From assembly GCA_035476855.1 (NCBI GenBank), contig DATILC010000168.1, positions 1 through 64,000 of the forward strand: a stretch of DNA of 64,000 bases, read 5' to 3'. A model generated the notes under the pieces. It was given only the letters and a program-made list of their open reading frames with translations, was not told the DNA's origin and searched no databases. This document shows positions 33,030 through 41,284 of this stretch, piece after piece (within the stretch, counting starts at the first letter, position 1; every line of letters begins with the position of its first letter). Source of the DNA: Solimonas_A sp035476855. GTDB lineage: Bacteria; Pseudomonadota; Gammaproteobacteria; Nevskiales; Nevskiaceae. The position numbers were made by a program, and so were the translations under genes.

Positions 33030-34411
33030 GGCAGGGCTCCGGCAGCCAGCGATTCTTCGAGGTCGTCCAGCGCCTGGCCGGTGTACACCGCCATGCGCTG
33101 CAGGCTCGGCAAGGTCTCGCGCGCACCGCAGTAGCCGATGTTCAGCGTATCGGCATAGTGCAGGCAGGTGATGCTCAGCGCCGTACCCTGGGTCAGCGGG
33201 AACATCGGGTACAGCGCCTCCAGCCGCGCGCCTTCGCAGTACAGCGGCTGTTCGGGGCCGGGCTGGTCGGCGATGACCAGGTTGCACATCGCCGGCGCCA
33301 GGCGGCCCATGCCGCTGAGCTGGCCCAGCAGATACGGTGCCGCAGTCGCCAGGGTGTACAGCGGCAGCAGCGTCTCCGGTACCGCGTCGAGGTGTTCGCG
33401 CGAAGCCTGGGTGGAGCGCTGGATCGCGGCGAGCCGCTTGTGCGGATCGGCAAACTGCGTGCCCAGGCTGACGTAGCCGATCGAGCCGTAGGGCGTCTCC
33501 GCATCCGGGTTGCCCTTGTGCAGGCCCGGCACGGCGGCGACGAAGGAGCGCTCCGGCAGCGCGTTGTACTCCTTGAAGAAGCGCCGCAGCGCGGTGCCGC
33601 AGAGATACAGCACCAGGTCATCCAGCTCTGCCCCGCAGGCGGCGGCGATGCGCTGCAGCCGTGCCCGCGGATATTGCTGGGTGGCGAAGCGCCGCTGCGC
33701 ATCGATACGCACGTTCATCACCGAATGCGGCGCGCTGTACGGCGCACTCAGGTCGCCACCGGGCGTCGAGCCGCCGCGCAGCAGGCGCCACATGGCGCTG
33801 CCGAATGCCTGCGCCGAGGCGCCGGCCTCGCCGCGGCGGACGAAGCTGCGCAGGCTCTCCTGCAGCTGCGCGCCGGCCTGCCCGCGCTCGGACGGTGGCG
33901 CCGCCAGCGTCCACGGCGCCGGCGTGTTGCGGCGCTTCGGATCGGGCGACAGCCAGGCGGTCAGCATGCGCAGGAAGCCGGTGACGTCGGTCAGCGCGTG
34001 GTGCATCTTGACGTACAGCGCGAAGCGGCCGTCGTGCAGGCCCTCGATCAGATGACATTCCCAGGGCGGGCGGCTCAGGTCCAGGGGGTGGCTGTGCAGG
34101 CGCGACACCAGGATGCCCAGCTCGCGCTCGCCGCCGGGCGCCGGCAGCGCGGACTGGCGTACGTGAAAGTCCATGTCCGCCTGCGAATCTTCCTCCCAGC
34201 AGGGTGCTCGCAAGCGGCGGCGGTTGAGCGTCCGGTTCCACGGCGCGGCGGTGTCGGGCGCGGCGCGCAGGCTGTCGGCCAGGCGCACCACATGGTCGGC
34301 GCGCGCGCCCTTGGGCAGCTGGAAGATCAGCAGCGCGCCGAGGTGCATCGGCGTCGCCACCGAGTCCAGCATCAGCCAGCTGCGCTCCAACGGATTCAGG
34401 GGATGGCTCAT
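33026..34411 (-). CDS. Wax ester synthase/diacylglycerol acyltransferase family protein
   Basis: 461 residues, normal length. N-terminal NPLERSWLMLDSVATPMHLGALLIFQLP is diagnostic. The active-site HHxxxDG motif reads H137-H138-A-L-T-D142-V143, with Val in place of Gly. PPWECHLIEGL matches the PLW block, and C-terminal NLVIADQPGPEQPLYCEGARL matches the ND motif region. The family makes wax esters or triacylglycerol from acyl-CoA at the inner membrane. First gene of the operon with the PhaC-like and enoyl-CoA hydratase genes. Confidence 0.92.
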   Translation of the reverse strand: MSHPLNPLERSWLMLDSVATPMHLGALLIFQLPKGARADHVVRLADSLRAAPDTAAPWNRTLNRRRLRAPCWEEDSQADMDFHVRQSALPAPGGERELGILVSRLHSHPLDLSRPPWECHLIEGLHDGRFALYVKMHHALTDVTGFLRMLTAWLSPDPKRRNTPAPWTLAAPPSERGQAGAQLQESLRSFVRRGEAGASAQAFGSAMWRLLRGGSTPGGDLSAPYSAPHSVMNVRIDAQRRFATQQYPRARLQRIAAACGAELDDLVLYLCGTALRRFFKEYNALPERSFVAAVPGLHKGNPDAETPYGSIGYVSLGTQFADPHKRLAAIQRSTQASREHLDAVPETLLPLYTLATAAPYLLGQLSGMGRLAPAMCNLVIADQPGPEQPLYCEGARLEALYPMFPLTQGTALSITCLHYADTLNIGYCGARETLPSLQRMAVYTGQALDDLEESLAAGALP

Positions 34412-34791
34412 GCGGCTTTACTCATGGGGCAGACCTCTTGGCGGGCTCCGGCATTCTGCACCTCCGCGGGAATCATCGCCGCCCCCTGGGCCATGCCGGC
34501 AGCCGCAGCGGGTCGGGCCCGGCAGTCCGGATTCCGTCCGCTCAGATGCCATCGGATGAACCGACCTGCCCGCGGCATCGATCGTTAGGCGTGATCGATT
34601 TCGGTTAGCGCACCATTTCTGGCACCTCTGCGCCAGTCCTGACCGACGCAATTCAGTCCGCAATCGCTCCTTCCTGCGATCCGGGGCCTCAGAACTTGCG
34701 CGTTCTGGGGGACAGCCGACGCCGGAAAAAGCCACCGGTCGAGATTCCGGCAGCAAGCCGGAGAGCGGATCGATGACCCGCCCTCCGGTAT
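34412..34791. other. Intergenic stretch between WS/DGAT and MFS genes
   Basis: 380 bases; no gene, tRNA or clear terminator. It must hold the promoter of the minus-strand WS/DGAT operon, but no convincing -35/-10 pair could be chosen. Confidence 0.45.
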
Positions 34792-36042
34792 TCAGATGGC
34801 CACTGTCGGCGCCGTTGTCACTGCTGCCGGCTGCGCTGCGCGAACCGCGCAGATCAGCGGCACCAGCAACAGGCCGAACACCAGTATTGCCACGCCGGCC
34901 AGCATCACGAAGGTCGGCTGCAGGCCCCAGCCATCCACGGCCGCACCCACCAGCGGCGCAGTCACCATGTAGGCGGCGCGAAAGCCCAGGTGTGCGAACG
35001 AGTTCGCCGTGGCCCGGTAGCGTCCCGGCACGCGCCGGTTGAAGGCATCCCGCAACACCACCAGCCCCAGGCCGCGGGCAGCGAAGAACAGCAGGCTCGC
35101 CACCAGTCCGCCGACCAGTCCCAGCCCGGCGAGGCCCAGGTAGCCCAGCACCGGCAGCAGGCCAATGACCGCCAGCAGCGCGGTCACGCCCCAGCGGCGC
35201 TCCAGGCTCAATGCCAGGCGTCCCGACAGCGACGCCACCAGGGCCAGCGCACCCCACAGGTAACCGAAGGCCTGCAGATCGATGCCCTGCGCCTGCCAGT
35301 GCGGCTGCAGCAGCCAGACCGCATAGAACGGGCCCAGGCTCCAGATGCACAAGGCCAGCAGCGTGTGCCGCAGCACACGGCTGCTGCCCAGCAGGTGCGT
35401 GACGATCTCGCGCAGGTTGCCGGCATGGCTGCTGCGCGAGAGCCGTTCGCCCGGCGGCTCGTGCAGGCCCAGTGCGAACAGCAGCGGCAGCATGCTCACG
35501 GCGGCCTGTACCCAGGCCACGGCGTCGAGCGAATACGCCAGCAGCACCAGGCTGCAGACGATGCCGGCCAGCGCCTCGCCCGAGGTGTGCAGCACGAACA
35601 TGCGTCGCACGACCTTCTCCGGATGGCTGTCGTTGCCGGCCAGCGCCTGCTCGGTGTCGTAGAGCAGCGCGAGGTCTGCACCTGACACCAGGCTCACGCC
35701 CACGGCCAGCAGCAGCTCGCACAGCGACAACTGCAGGAACCCATGCGAGAACACGAAGCCGGCATGCCCCACGGCCATGAACAGCGCGCCGAGCTGCAGC
35801 GCCCGCACGCGGCCGAAGACATCGGCGATGTAGCCCGACGGCACTTCCATCAGCAACACGAATCCGGCGAACACGGCCTGCAGCAGCAGGACCTCGCTGA
35901 CGTCCAGGCCTCGCTCGCCGAGGAAGGGCACGAGCACCGGAATGATCACCAGGAACACCTGGAAGAAGCCCAGCCCGGCCACGCAGCTCACATTGCGCCG
36001 CAGGCGCCGGTGCAACAACTGCTGTTCATCATTTGCCACCAT
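34792..36042 (-). CDS. MFS transporter
   Basis: 416 residues with about 12 hydrophobic helices. The loop 2-3 signature is GYIADVFGRVRALQLG and the central loop lies around residue 200. Typical of 12-helix drug/metabolite porters; substrate unknown. N-terminus MVANDEQQLLHRRLRRNVSC is basic and cytoplasmic. Single gene; upstream lies a terminator for the neighbouring SDR gene. Confidence 0.85.
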   Translation of the reverse strand: MVANDEQQLLHRRLRRNVSCVAGLGFFQVFLVIIPVLVPFLGERGLDVSEVLLLQAVFAGFVLLMEVPSGYIADVFGRVRALQLGALFMAVGHAGFVFSHGFLQLSLCELLLAVGVSLVSGADLALLYDTEQALAGNDSHPEKVVRRMFVLHTSGEALAGIVCSLVLLAYSLDAVAWVQAAVSMLPLLFALGLHEPPGERLSRSSHAGNLREIVTHLLGSSRVLRHTLLALCIWSLGPFYAVWLLQPHWQAQGIDLQAFGYLWGALALVASLSGRLALSLERRWGVTALLAVIGLLPVLGYLGLAGLGLVGGLVASLLFFAARGLGLVVLRDAFNRRVPGRYRATANSFAHLGFRAAYMVTAPLVGAAVDGWGLQPTFVMLAGVAILVFGLLLVPLICAVRAAQPAAVTTAPTVAI

Positions 36043-36072
36043 GACACCGCTCTCAAAAACAACCGCACAAAG

Positions 36073-36104
36073 AAAAACCCCGGAGGCTTGCGCGCTCCGG
36101 GGTT
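36073..36104 (-). terminator. Terminator reading leftward from the SDR/S12 genes
   Basis: Stem AACCCCGGAG (36076-36085) / CTCCGGGGTT (36095-36104) with a nine-base loop, followed on the minus strand by TTTTTC. It lies about 230 bases past the SDR stop. Confidence 0.85.
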
Positions 36105-36333
36105 GGTTGGACTGCAGATCCGTGATCTAGAAAATCATCGGAAAACCCCCGGAGTGGCGCGCACAAACGCAATAGAACCCAGCGCCTGCGTAAGCAGGGC
36201 CGGGGTCATACCGCGATGGTGTTTGGCGCAACGGTTCACGGGGTGTACCTGATTTGAGGCGCGAATCCTGCGCCCGCTCTCCGGGGCTTGTCAACGCCGG
36301 CCGGTGCGGGGCGTCGTGCAGGACGACGCTGCA

Positions 36334-37077
36334 TCAGCGTGCACCGTAGCCACCATCCACCGCCAGCATGTGCCCGTGCACAAAACTGGCCGATTCCGAG
36401 CAAAGCCAGACCACTGCCTTGGCAACCTCCTGCGCCGAACCAGCCCGGTTGATCGGTGCGCCAGCGATGAAGGCCCTGGGATCGGGGCTGCGCGCCAGTA
36501 TCTGCAGGCCCATGCCTGCCTCGATCAGACCCGGACAGACTGCGTTGATCCGGACGTTGCGCTCGGCATAGGACATCGCCGCCGACTTGGTCAGGCCGCA
36601 GATGCCGTGCTTGGTCGCGGTGTAAGGCGTGTTGATCCCGCCACCTACGCCGAAGATGGAGGAGTTGTTGACGATGCAGCCGCCGCCCTGCTCCAGCATG
36701 GCCAGGATTTCATACTTCATGCACAGGAATGTGCCGGTCAGATTGGTGCTGAGCACGCGTGCCCAGTCATCTTCGCAAACCTCGGCCAGCGGAACGCGCT
36801 TTGCCGACACGCCTGCGTTGTTGAATGCGGCATCGATGCGGCCGAAACGCCTGCGCACATCGCCAATCATCTCGTGGACCTGCTCCCGGCAGGCAATATC
36901 GACGATATAGGCCTGCGCCTCGCCGCCAGCCTTGCGCACCTCCGTCGTGGTCTGCTCGGCGGCTTCGGCGTTGCTGTCGCAGACAGCGACGCGATAGCCC
37001 GCCCTGGCGAACTCCAGGCAGGCCGCCCGGCCGATTCCTCCGCCGCCGCCAGTGACCAGTGCCGCGAGCGCTGACAT
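36334..37077 (-). CDS. SDR-family oxidoreductase
   Basis: 247 residues, classical SDR. TGGGGGIG is at about 9-16, NNAG at about 84, catalytic Ser in NNSSIFGV and Tyr-T-A-T-Lys. The C-terminus is GHMLAVDGGYGAR. It acts on an alcohol or keto group with NAD(P)H; substrate unknown. A good SD (GGGAGAAG) precedes ATG 37077. It lies 81 bases downstream of the first S12 hydrolase on the same strand and may belong to the same transcript. Confidence 0.9.
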   Translation of the reverse strand: MSALAALVTGGGGGIGRAACLEFARAGYRVAVCDSNAEAAEQTTTEVRKAGGEAQAYIVDIACREQVHEMIGDVRRRFGRIDAAFNNAGVSAKRVPLAEVCEDDWARVLSTNLTGTFLCMKYEILAMLEQGGGCIVNNSSIFGVGGGINTPYTATKHGICGLTKSAAMSYAERNVRINAVCPGLIEAGMGLQILARSPDPRAFIAGAPINRAGSAQEVAKAVVWLCSESASFVHGHMLAVDGGYGAR

Positions 37078-37158
37078 GCTGATTCTTCTCCCTGCTTGAA
37101 CTGCCACAGCTGATTCCAGAGGCGCGAGTGGTGCGCCGGCCAGCCTGAAGCGGTGCGG

Positions 37159-38823
37159 TCAGCCGATGCGATCGAAACGCAGGTTTCGGACGCGATCCAT
37201 GCTGATCCAGAACCCGGTGACCTTGCCGTCCTTGCGATCGACCACGAGCGAGGCGAAGGTCGGCAGCGGCTGTGCCGGGATACTGTGGAAAGTGCCGCAA
37301 CCGAGAACGTCGGCGGACAGCGGCTCCAGCTCCCAGCGCGCCATGCCCACCTCCGGCAGGAAGTCGACGAACAGCTTGCCCTCCCTGAGCACGATCTCCA
37401 GCTCCGCCCCGAACCCGGCAAGGCGGTAACGCCCGGCCAGTGCGGGCGCCAGCTCCTCCACCGTCGGCGGTGTGTCCGGGAGGCGCTCGAAGCACTCCCG
37501 TTCGCCGGCGATATGCACCTCCAGCATGGCGGGCGGTGTGCTGCTGTCCGGCAGTGTGCGGATCTCGATCCGGCTCATGGGCCCGTCAGGCAGGGCCAGG
37601 CCGTCACCCGCCTTCTGCAGGAGGCCCGCTGGTGCGTTGTAGATGGACAGCAGTAACTCCGGGGCTCCGGTCGGAGTCTGCCGGGTCGTGATCGACAGCG
37701 GCGTGCGGGACTGCCGGCTGTACCAGCGACCCAGGACCGACGGGAAGTCCGCAGCCGGGGCCGGCTTTGCCGGAGGCGTCAGGCCTTCGCCTTCGAGCAC
37801 GGCATCGACCACCTTGAAGGCAAGCGCTGGCGCGGACGCGTCCATGCGGTTGGCCATGATCACGATGTCCAGCTCATGTTCCGGCACCGTCAGCATCTGG
37901 CATTGCGAGCCGAACGTGGCGCCGGCATGGTGAATCGCCTCGATGCCGCGATAGCTGTCGCGCGCGATGCCCAGGCAATAGCCGGCCTGCAGGCCGCTGC
38001 GATAGGTCTGGCACTCGAGCATCCGCGTCCAGGTTGCGTCGCTGCCCAGCTTCTTATGCGGCCCGCGCAGGTGCGCGACCCAGGCCAGCATGTCGTCGAT
38101 CGTGGAAATCATGCCGCCCGAACCCAGCACTTCGTCGGTCGGATAGATGCCGCGGCGCCAACGGCCGTCGGGCAGGGGCATGTGCAGCGTCGCCATGTTC
38201 GGCACGATGTCCATGTCGCTGCGCAGCAGTGCGGTGTCGTTCATGCCCAGGGGTGCGAAAACACGCCGGGCCATGAACTCCTCCCAGCTCAGACCCGAGA
38301 CGCGCTCCGTGACCAGGGTCAGCAGGAGATAGCCTGCGTTGCTGTAGGCCATGCGCGTACCCGGCGCGAAGTTGAGATCGGTGAAGCGCGCCAGGAGCTG
38401 CAGCCCTCCCCCTGCCGGCATGTGGCCATAGTTGCCGCGGTTCAGGAAAAAGGCCGCGAACATCGGATCGCGCAGGCCACCGGTGTGATGCATGAGTTGC
38501 AGCAGGGTGGGCTCGCCGGAGATGTTGGTCAGCTCCGGCAGGTAACTTCGCACCGGCTGGCTGATGTCGAGCTTGCCCTCTTCAGCCAGCAGCATGATGC
38601 CGAAACTGCAGAAGTGCTTGGTGGTGGAGCCGATGCGCATGCGAGTGGCCGGCGTATTGGCCGTGGCATGCTCGATGCTCGACAGCCCGAAGCCGCGGCG
38701 ATAGATCACCTTGCCCCGATGCGACAGGCCCACGACGAGGCCCGGTGCGTCACCGCGGTTCCACGGCTTGAACAGCTCATCAAGCTTCTGGATCGTGGTG
38801 AGTGCAGCTGCAGTGGTGGTCAT
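37159..38823 (-). CDS. S12-family serine hydrolase, D-aminopeptidase-like (paralogue 1)
   Basis: 554 residues. Beta-lactamase/transpeptidase fold with nucleophile Ser66 in S-T-T-K69, Tyr160-S-N162, and H-A-G in IHHAGATFGSQ where class C enzymes have KTG. After about residue 345 come two beta-barrel-like domains; the last contains LAGRYRLAGFGAELEIVLRE and VTGFWISMDRVRNLRFDRI. This three-domain layout and HxG triad match Ochrobactrum D-aminopeptidase (DAP). No signal peptide, so probably cytoplasmic. Two paralogues lie at 55369 and 58150. Divergent from dgcN copy 1. Confidence 0.85.
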   Translation of the reverse strand: MTTTAAALTTIQKLDELFKPWNRGDAPGLVVGLSHRGKVIYRRGFGLSSIEHATANTPATRMRIGSTTKHFCSFGIMLLAEEGKLDISQPVRSYLPELTNISGEPTLLQLMHHTGGLRDPMFAAFFLNRGNYGHMPAGGGLQLLARFTDLNFAPGTRMAYSNAGYLLLTLVTERVSGLSWEEFMARRVFAPLGMNDTALLRSDMDIVPNMATLHMPLPDGRWRRGIYPTDEVLGSGGMISTIDDMLAWVAHLRGPHKKLGSDATWTRMLECQTYRSGLQAGYCLGIARDSYRGIEAIHHAGATFGSQCQMLTVPEHELDIVIMANRMDASAPALAFKVVDAVLEGEGLTPPAKPAPAADFPSVLGRWYSRQSRTPLSITTRQTPTGAPELLLSIYNAPAGLLQKAGDGLALPDGPMSRIEIRTLPDSSTPPAMLEVHIAGERECFERLPDTPPTVEELAPALAGRYRLAGFGAELEIVLREGKLFVDFLPEVGMARWELEPLSADVLGCGTFHSIPAQPLPTFASLVVDRKDGKVTGFWISMDRVRNLRFDRIG

Positions 38824-39007
38824 CGGCGAACGGTTCTCTTGGCGGCGCGCATGGCTGTCAGTGCGATCGAGTGTGCGTTGCCGCCGGATTTGCGGGCATC
38901 CATGAAAACACCGGATTCAGCCGGAGGCGGCTCGACGGGATGCGCCCCGCCCCATCCGTGGAACGACCGGCAGCTACCCGCCAGCACCTGATGCGGGAGA
39001 GTCAAAC

Positions 39008-39023
39008 CCGGTGATTTTGCTGA
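39008..39023 (-). promoter_or_regulatory. Candidate LuxR-regulon box upstream of dgcN copy 1
   Basis: Minus strand TCAGCAAAATCACCGG. Its plus-strand form ends 25 bases before TACTAC (39049-39054) and 57 bases before the dgcN start. One half-site is weaker than in the other boxes. Confidence 0.4.
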
Positions 39024-39080
39024 TAGGCGGTGCTGGACCTTGTTGGTCTACTACGTTCACGAATCCCACGGGCTCATTCC

Positions 39081-40127
39081 ATGAACGTCTCCTCCGTCAC
39101 CCATTCCAACAACACCACCGTGGTGACGCTGCGCAGTCCCTACCTGCTGTTCCTCGGCGAGGCCGACATCGACCAGCGCGCCAAGACCGCCTTCGGCTTG
39201 CGCGACTGGGCGCCCGGACGCTGCCTCGGCCAACTGCGGCTGCCGGCCTGCAATGTCACGCTCGGCCTGCCCGACATGACGCCGGCGGAAGCCGCGGCCA
39301 AGGGCGGCGGCTCGCTGGTCGTCGGAGTTGCCCCCAAGGGCGGGCGCATCGCCGAAAACTGGATTCCGGTGCTGCGCGCAGCGGTTGATGCCGGCCTCGA
39401 CGTCGTCAGCGGCATGCACGATTCGCTGTCCGACGTTCCCGGCCTTGCAGCGCTCGCGCAAGCCAGGGGCGTGCGCCTGGTCGACGTGCGCAACCCGCCC
39501 CCCGGCCTGCCCACCGGCACCGGCCGCAAGCGCAGCGGCAAGCGTCTGCTCACGGTCGGCACCGACTGTGCGCTTGGCAAGAAGTACACCGCGCTGGCCA
39601 TCGCAAACGCGATGCGCGAGCGCGGCTTCAGCGCGGATTTCCGCGCCACCGGCCAGACCGGCATCATGATTTCCGGCTCCGGGCTGCCGATGGATGCGGT
39701 GGTTGCCGACTTCAGCGCGGGTGCTGCCGAGGTGCTCTCGCCGGACGCCGCAGCTGACCACTGGGACATCGTCGAAGGCCAGGGCTCGCTGTTCCATCCC
39801 GCCTACGGCGGCGTCACGCTGGGCCTGCTGCACGGCTCGCAGCCGGATGCCATCGTGCTTTGCCACGACCCCGCGATCACGCGTATCAAGTCCTTGCCGG
39901 ACTTCCCCACGCCGAGCCTCGAGGTCGCGGCGCAGGCCTACCTGCAGGCCGGCGCGCTCACCAATCCCGGCATCCGGCTGGTAGGCGTGAGCCTGATCAC
40001 CCAGAAAATGGACGAAGCCACCCGCCGGCGCACGCTCGCCGATGCCGAGCAACGCCTCGGCGTGCCGGCCTTCGATCCGCTCAGGACGCCGCTGCAGCCC
40101 CTGATCGATCGCATGCTCGCGGCATGA
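39081..40127 (+). CDS. dgcN: D-glutamate N-acetyltransferase DgcN-like (DUF1611), copy 1
   Basis: 348 residues of the DUF1611 family. N-terminal Rossmann-like domain opens VTLRSPYLLFLGEADIDQRA. The C-terminal nucleotide-binding-like domain has the P-loop-like GTDCALGKKYTALAIANAM, then ATGQTGIMISGSG and DIVEGQGSLFHPAYGGVTLG. DgcN, described in marine bacteria, acetylates D-Glu; its partner DgcA then makes N-acetyl-L-Glu. ATG 39081 has the family N-terminus just after it. Stop overlaps dgcA (ATGA). About three-fifths identical by eye to copy 2. Confidence 0.88.
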   Translation: MNVSSVTHSNNTTVVTLRSPYLLFLGEADIDQRAKTAFGLRDWAPGRCLGQLRLPACNVTLGLPDMTPAEAAAKGGGSLVVGVAPKGGRIAENWIPVLRAAVDAGLDVVSGMHDSLSDVPGLAALAQARGVRLVDVRNPPPGLPTGTGRKRSGKRLLTVGTDCALGKKYTALAIANAMRERGFSADFRATGQTGIMISGSGLPMDAVVADFSAGAAEVLSPDAAADHWDIVEGQGSLFHPAYGGVTLGLLHGSQPDAIVLCHDPAITRIKSLPDFPTPSLEVAAQAYLQAGALTNPGIRLVGVSLITQKMDEATRRRTLADAEQRLGVPAFDPLRTPLQPLIDRMLAA

Positions 40128-41107
40128 AGGAGAAGCTCAAGATACGGCGGCGCAGCTGGCGGCTGAAGGAGCCCTTCGTCATCGCGCGCGGAACGCGCAC
40201 GGTGGCAACCAGCGTCGCTGTCGAACTGCAGGCCGGCGGCCATGTCGGGCGTGGCGAGGCAGCGGGTGTTGCCTATCGCGGCGAGACGCCGGAATCGATG
40301 ACGGCGCAGATCGAACAGGTTCGCCGGGCCGTGGAGTCCGGGGTCACGCAACGCGAGTTGCTGCAGCTGCTTCCCCCCGGCGGTGCACGCAATGCGGTCG
40401 ATGCCGCGCTCTGGGACCTGCAGGCGAAGCAGACCGGCGTGCGCGCCTGGACGCGCGCGGGCTTGCCGCACGGCGGCCCGGTACAGAGCGCGGTCACCAT
40501 CGGCATCCGCAGTCCTGAGGCATTCGACACGGCGGCGCGCAGCCTGGCCGATCATCCCTGGCTCAAGATCAAGGTCGATCGCAACGATCCGGTCGCCGCC
40601 GTCGCCGCCGTGCGGCGCGGGGCGCCGCATGCTCGCCTGATCGTCGACGCCAACCAGTCCTGGAAGCTCGAGGATCTCGCGAGATTTGCTCCGGCCTTGC
40701 TGAAGTACAAGGTGGACCTGCTGGAGCAGCCGCTTGCAGCTGATGGTGATGAGGAGCTGTCAAAGGGCTGCAGCCCGATTCCGCTCTGCGCCGACGAGTC
40801 GATCAACACCATCGAGGACCTGCCGCGTCTGGTCGGGCGCTACGACTACATCAACATCAAGCTCGACAAGGCCGGCGGCCTCACCGCCGCGCTGGAACTC
40901 GCGGATGCCGCGCAGCGCTCGGGCTTGCGTCTGATGAGCGGCTGCATGATCGGGGCCTCGCTGGCGATGGCGCCGGCGATGTTGCTCGGACAACTCTGCG
41001 AGATCAATGATCTCGATGGCGCCTTCCTGCTCGCCGAGGACTGGCCGGACGGCATCGTCTACGAGCGCGGCAACATGCTGCCGCCATGGCCGGCGTTCTG
41101 GGGCTGA
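40124..41107 (+). CDS. dgcA: N-acetyl-D-glutamate racemase DgcA-like (enolase superfamily), copy 1
   Basis: 327 residues. Enolase-superfamily, muconate-lactonizing subgroup: Lys-x-Lys in LKIKVDRN, metal ligands Asp in IVDANQSW, Glu in LEQPL and Asp in CADES, second base Lys in INIKLDKAGG. This is the dipeptide-epimerase architecture; next to dgcN it is best read as DgcA, which epimerises N-acetyl-D-Glu. A true L-Ala-D/L-Glu epimerase remains possible. Coupled to dgcN by a four-base overlap. Confidence 0.87.
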   Translation: MKEKLKIRRRSWRLKEPFVIARGTRTVATSVAVELQAGGHVGRGEAAGVAYRGETPESMTAQIEQVRRAVESGVTQRELLQLLPPGGARNAVDAALWDLQAKQTGVRAWTRAGLPHGGPVQSAVTIGIRSPEAFDTAARSLADHPWLKIKVDRNDPVAAVAAVRRGAPHARLIVDANQSWKLEDLARFAPALLKYKVDLLEQPLAADGDEELSKGCSPIPLCADESINTIEDLPRLVGRYDYINIKLDKAGGLTAALELADAAQRSGLRLMSGCMIGASLAMAPAMLLGQLCEINDLDGAFLLAEDWPDGIVYERGNMLPPWPAFWG

Positions 41108-41191
41108 TCCGGATGTTCGTCAAAGCGGCCCGGCCACCGGGATCTGACTCAAGTAATCTGCGCCTTTACGGCTATCCGCCACGGCGCGGTT

Positions 41192-41207
41192 CAGGTGATA
41201 TCACCGA
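41192..41207 (+). promoter_or_regulatory. Candidate LuxR-regulon box upstream of TonB receptor 1
   Basis: CAGGTGATATCACCGA, containing the perfect palindrome GGTGATATCACC. A -10-like AATAAT lies at 41231-41236. The receptor's start is 77 bases downstream. Confidence 0.5.
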
Positions 41208-41284
41208 CTCAATTCATCCGGGCATCCATGAATAATCAGGTGACCGAACTGCAACGCGCAGTCCATATCCCCGAGGGGCTGTTC

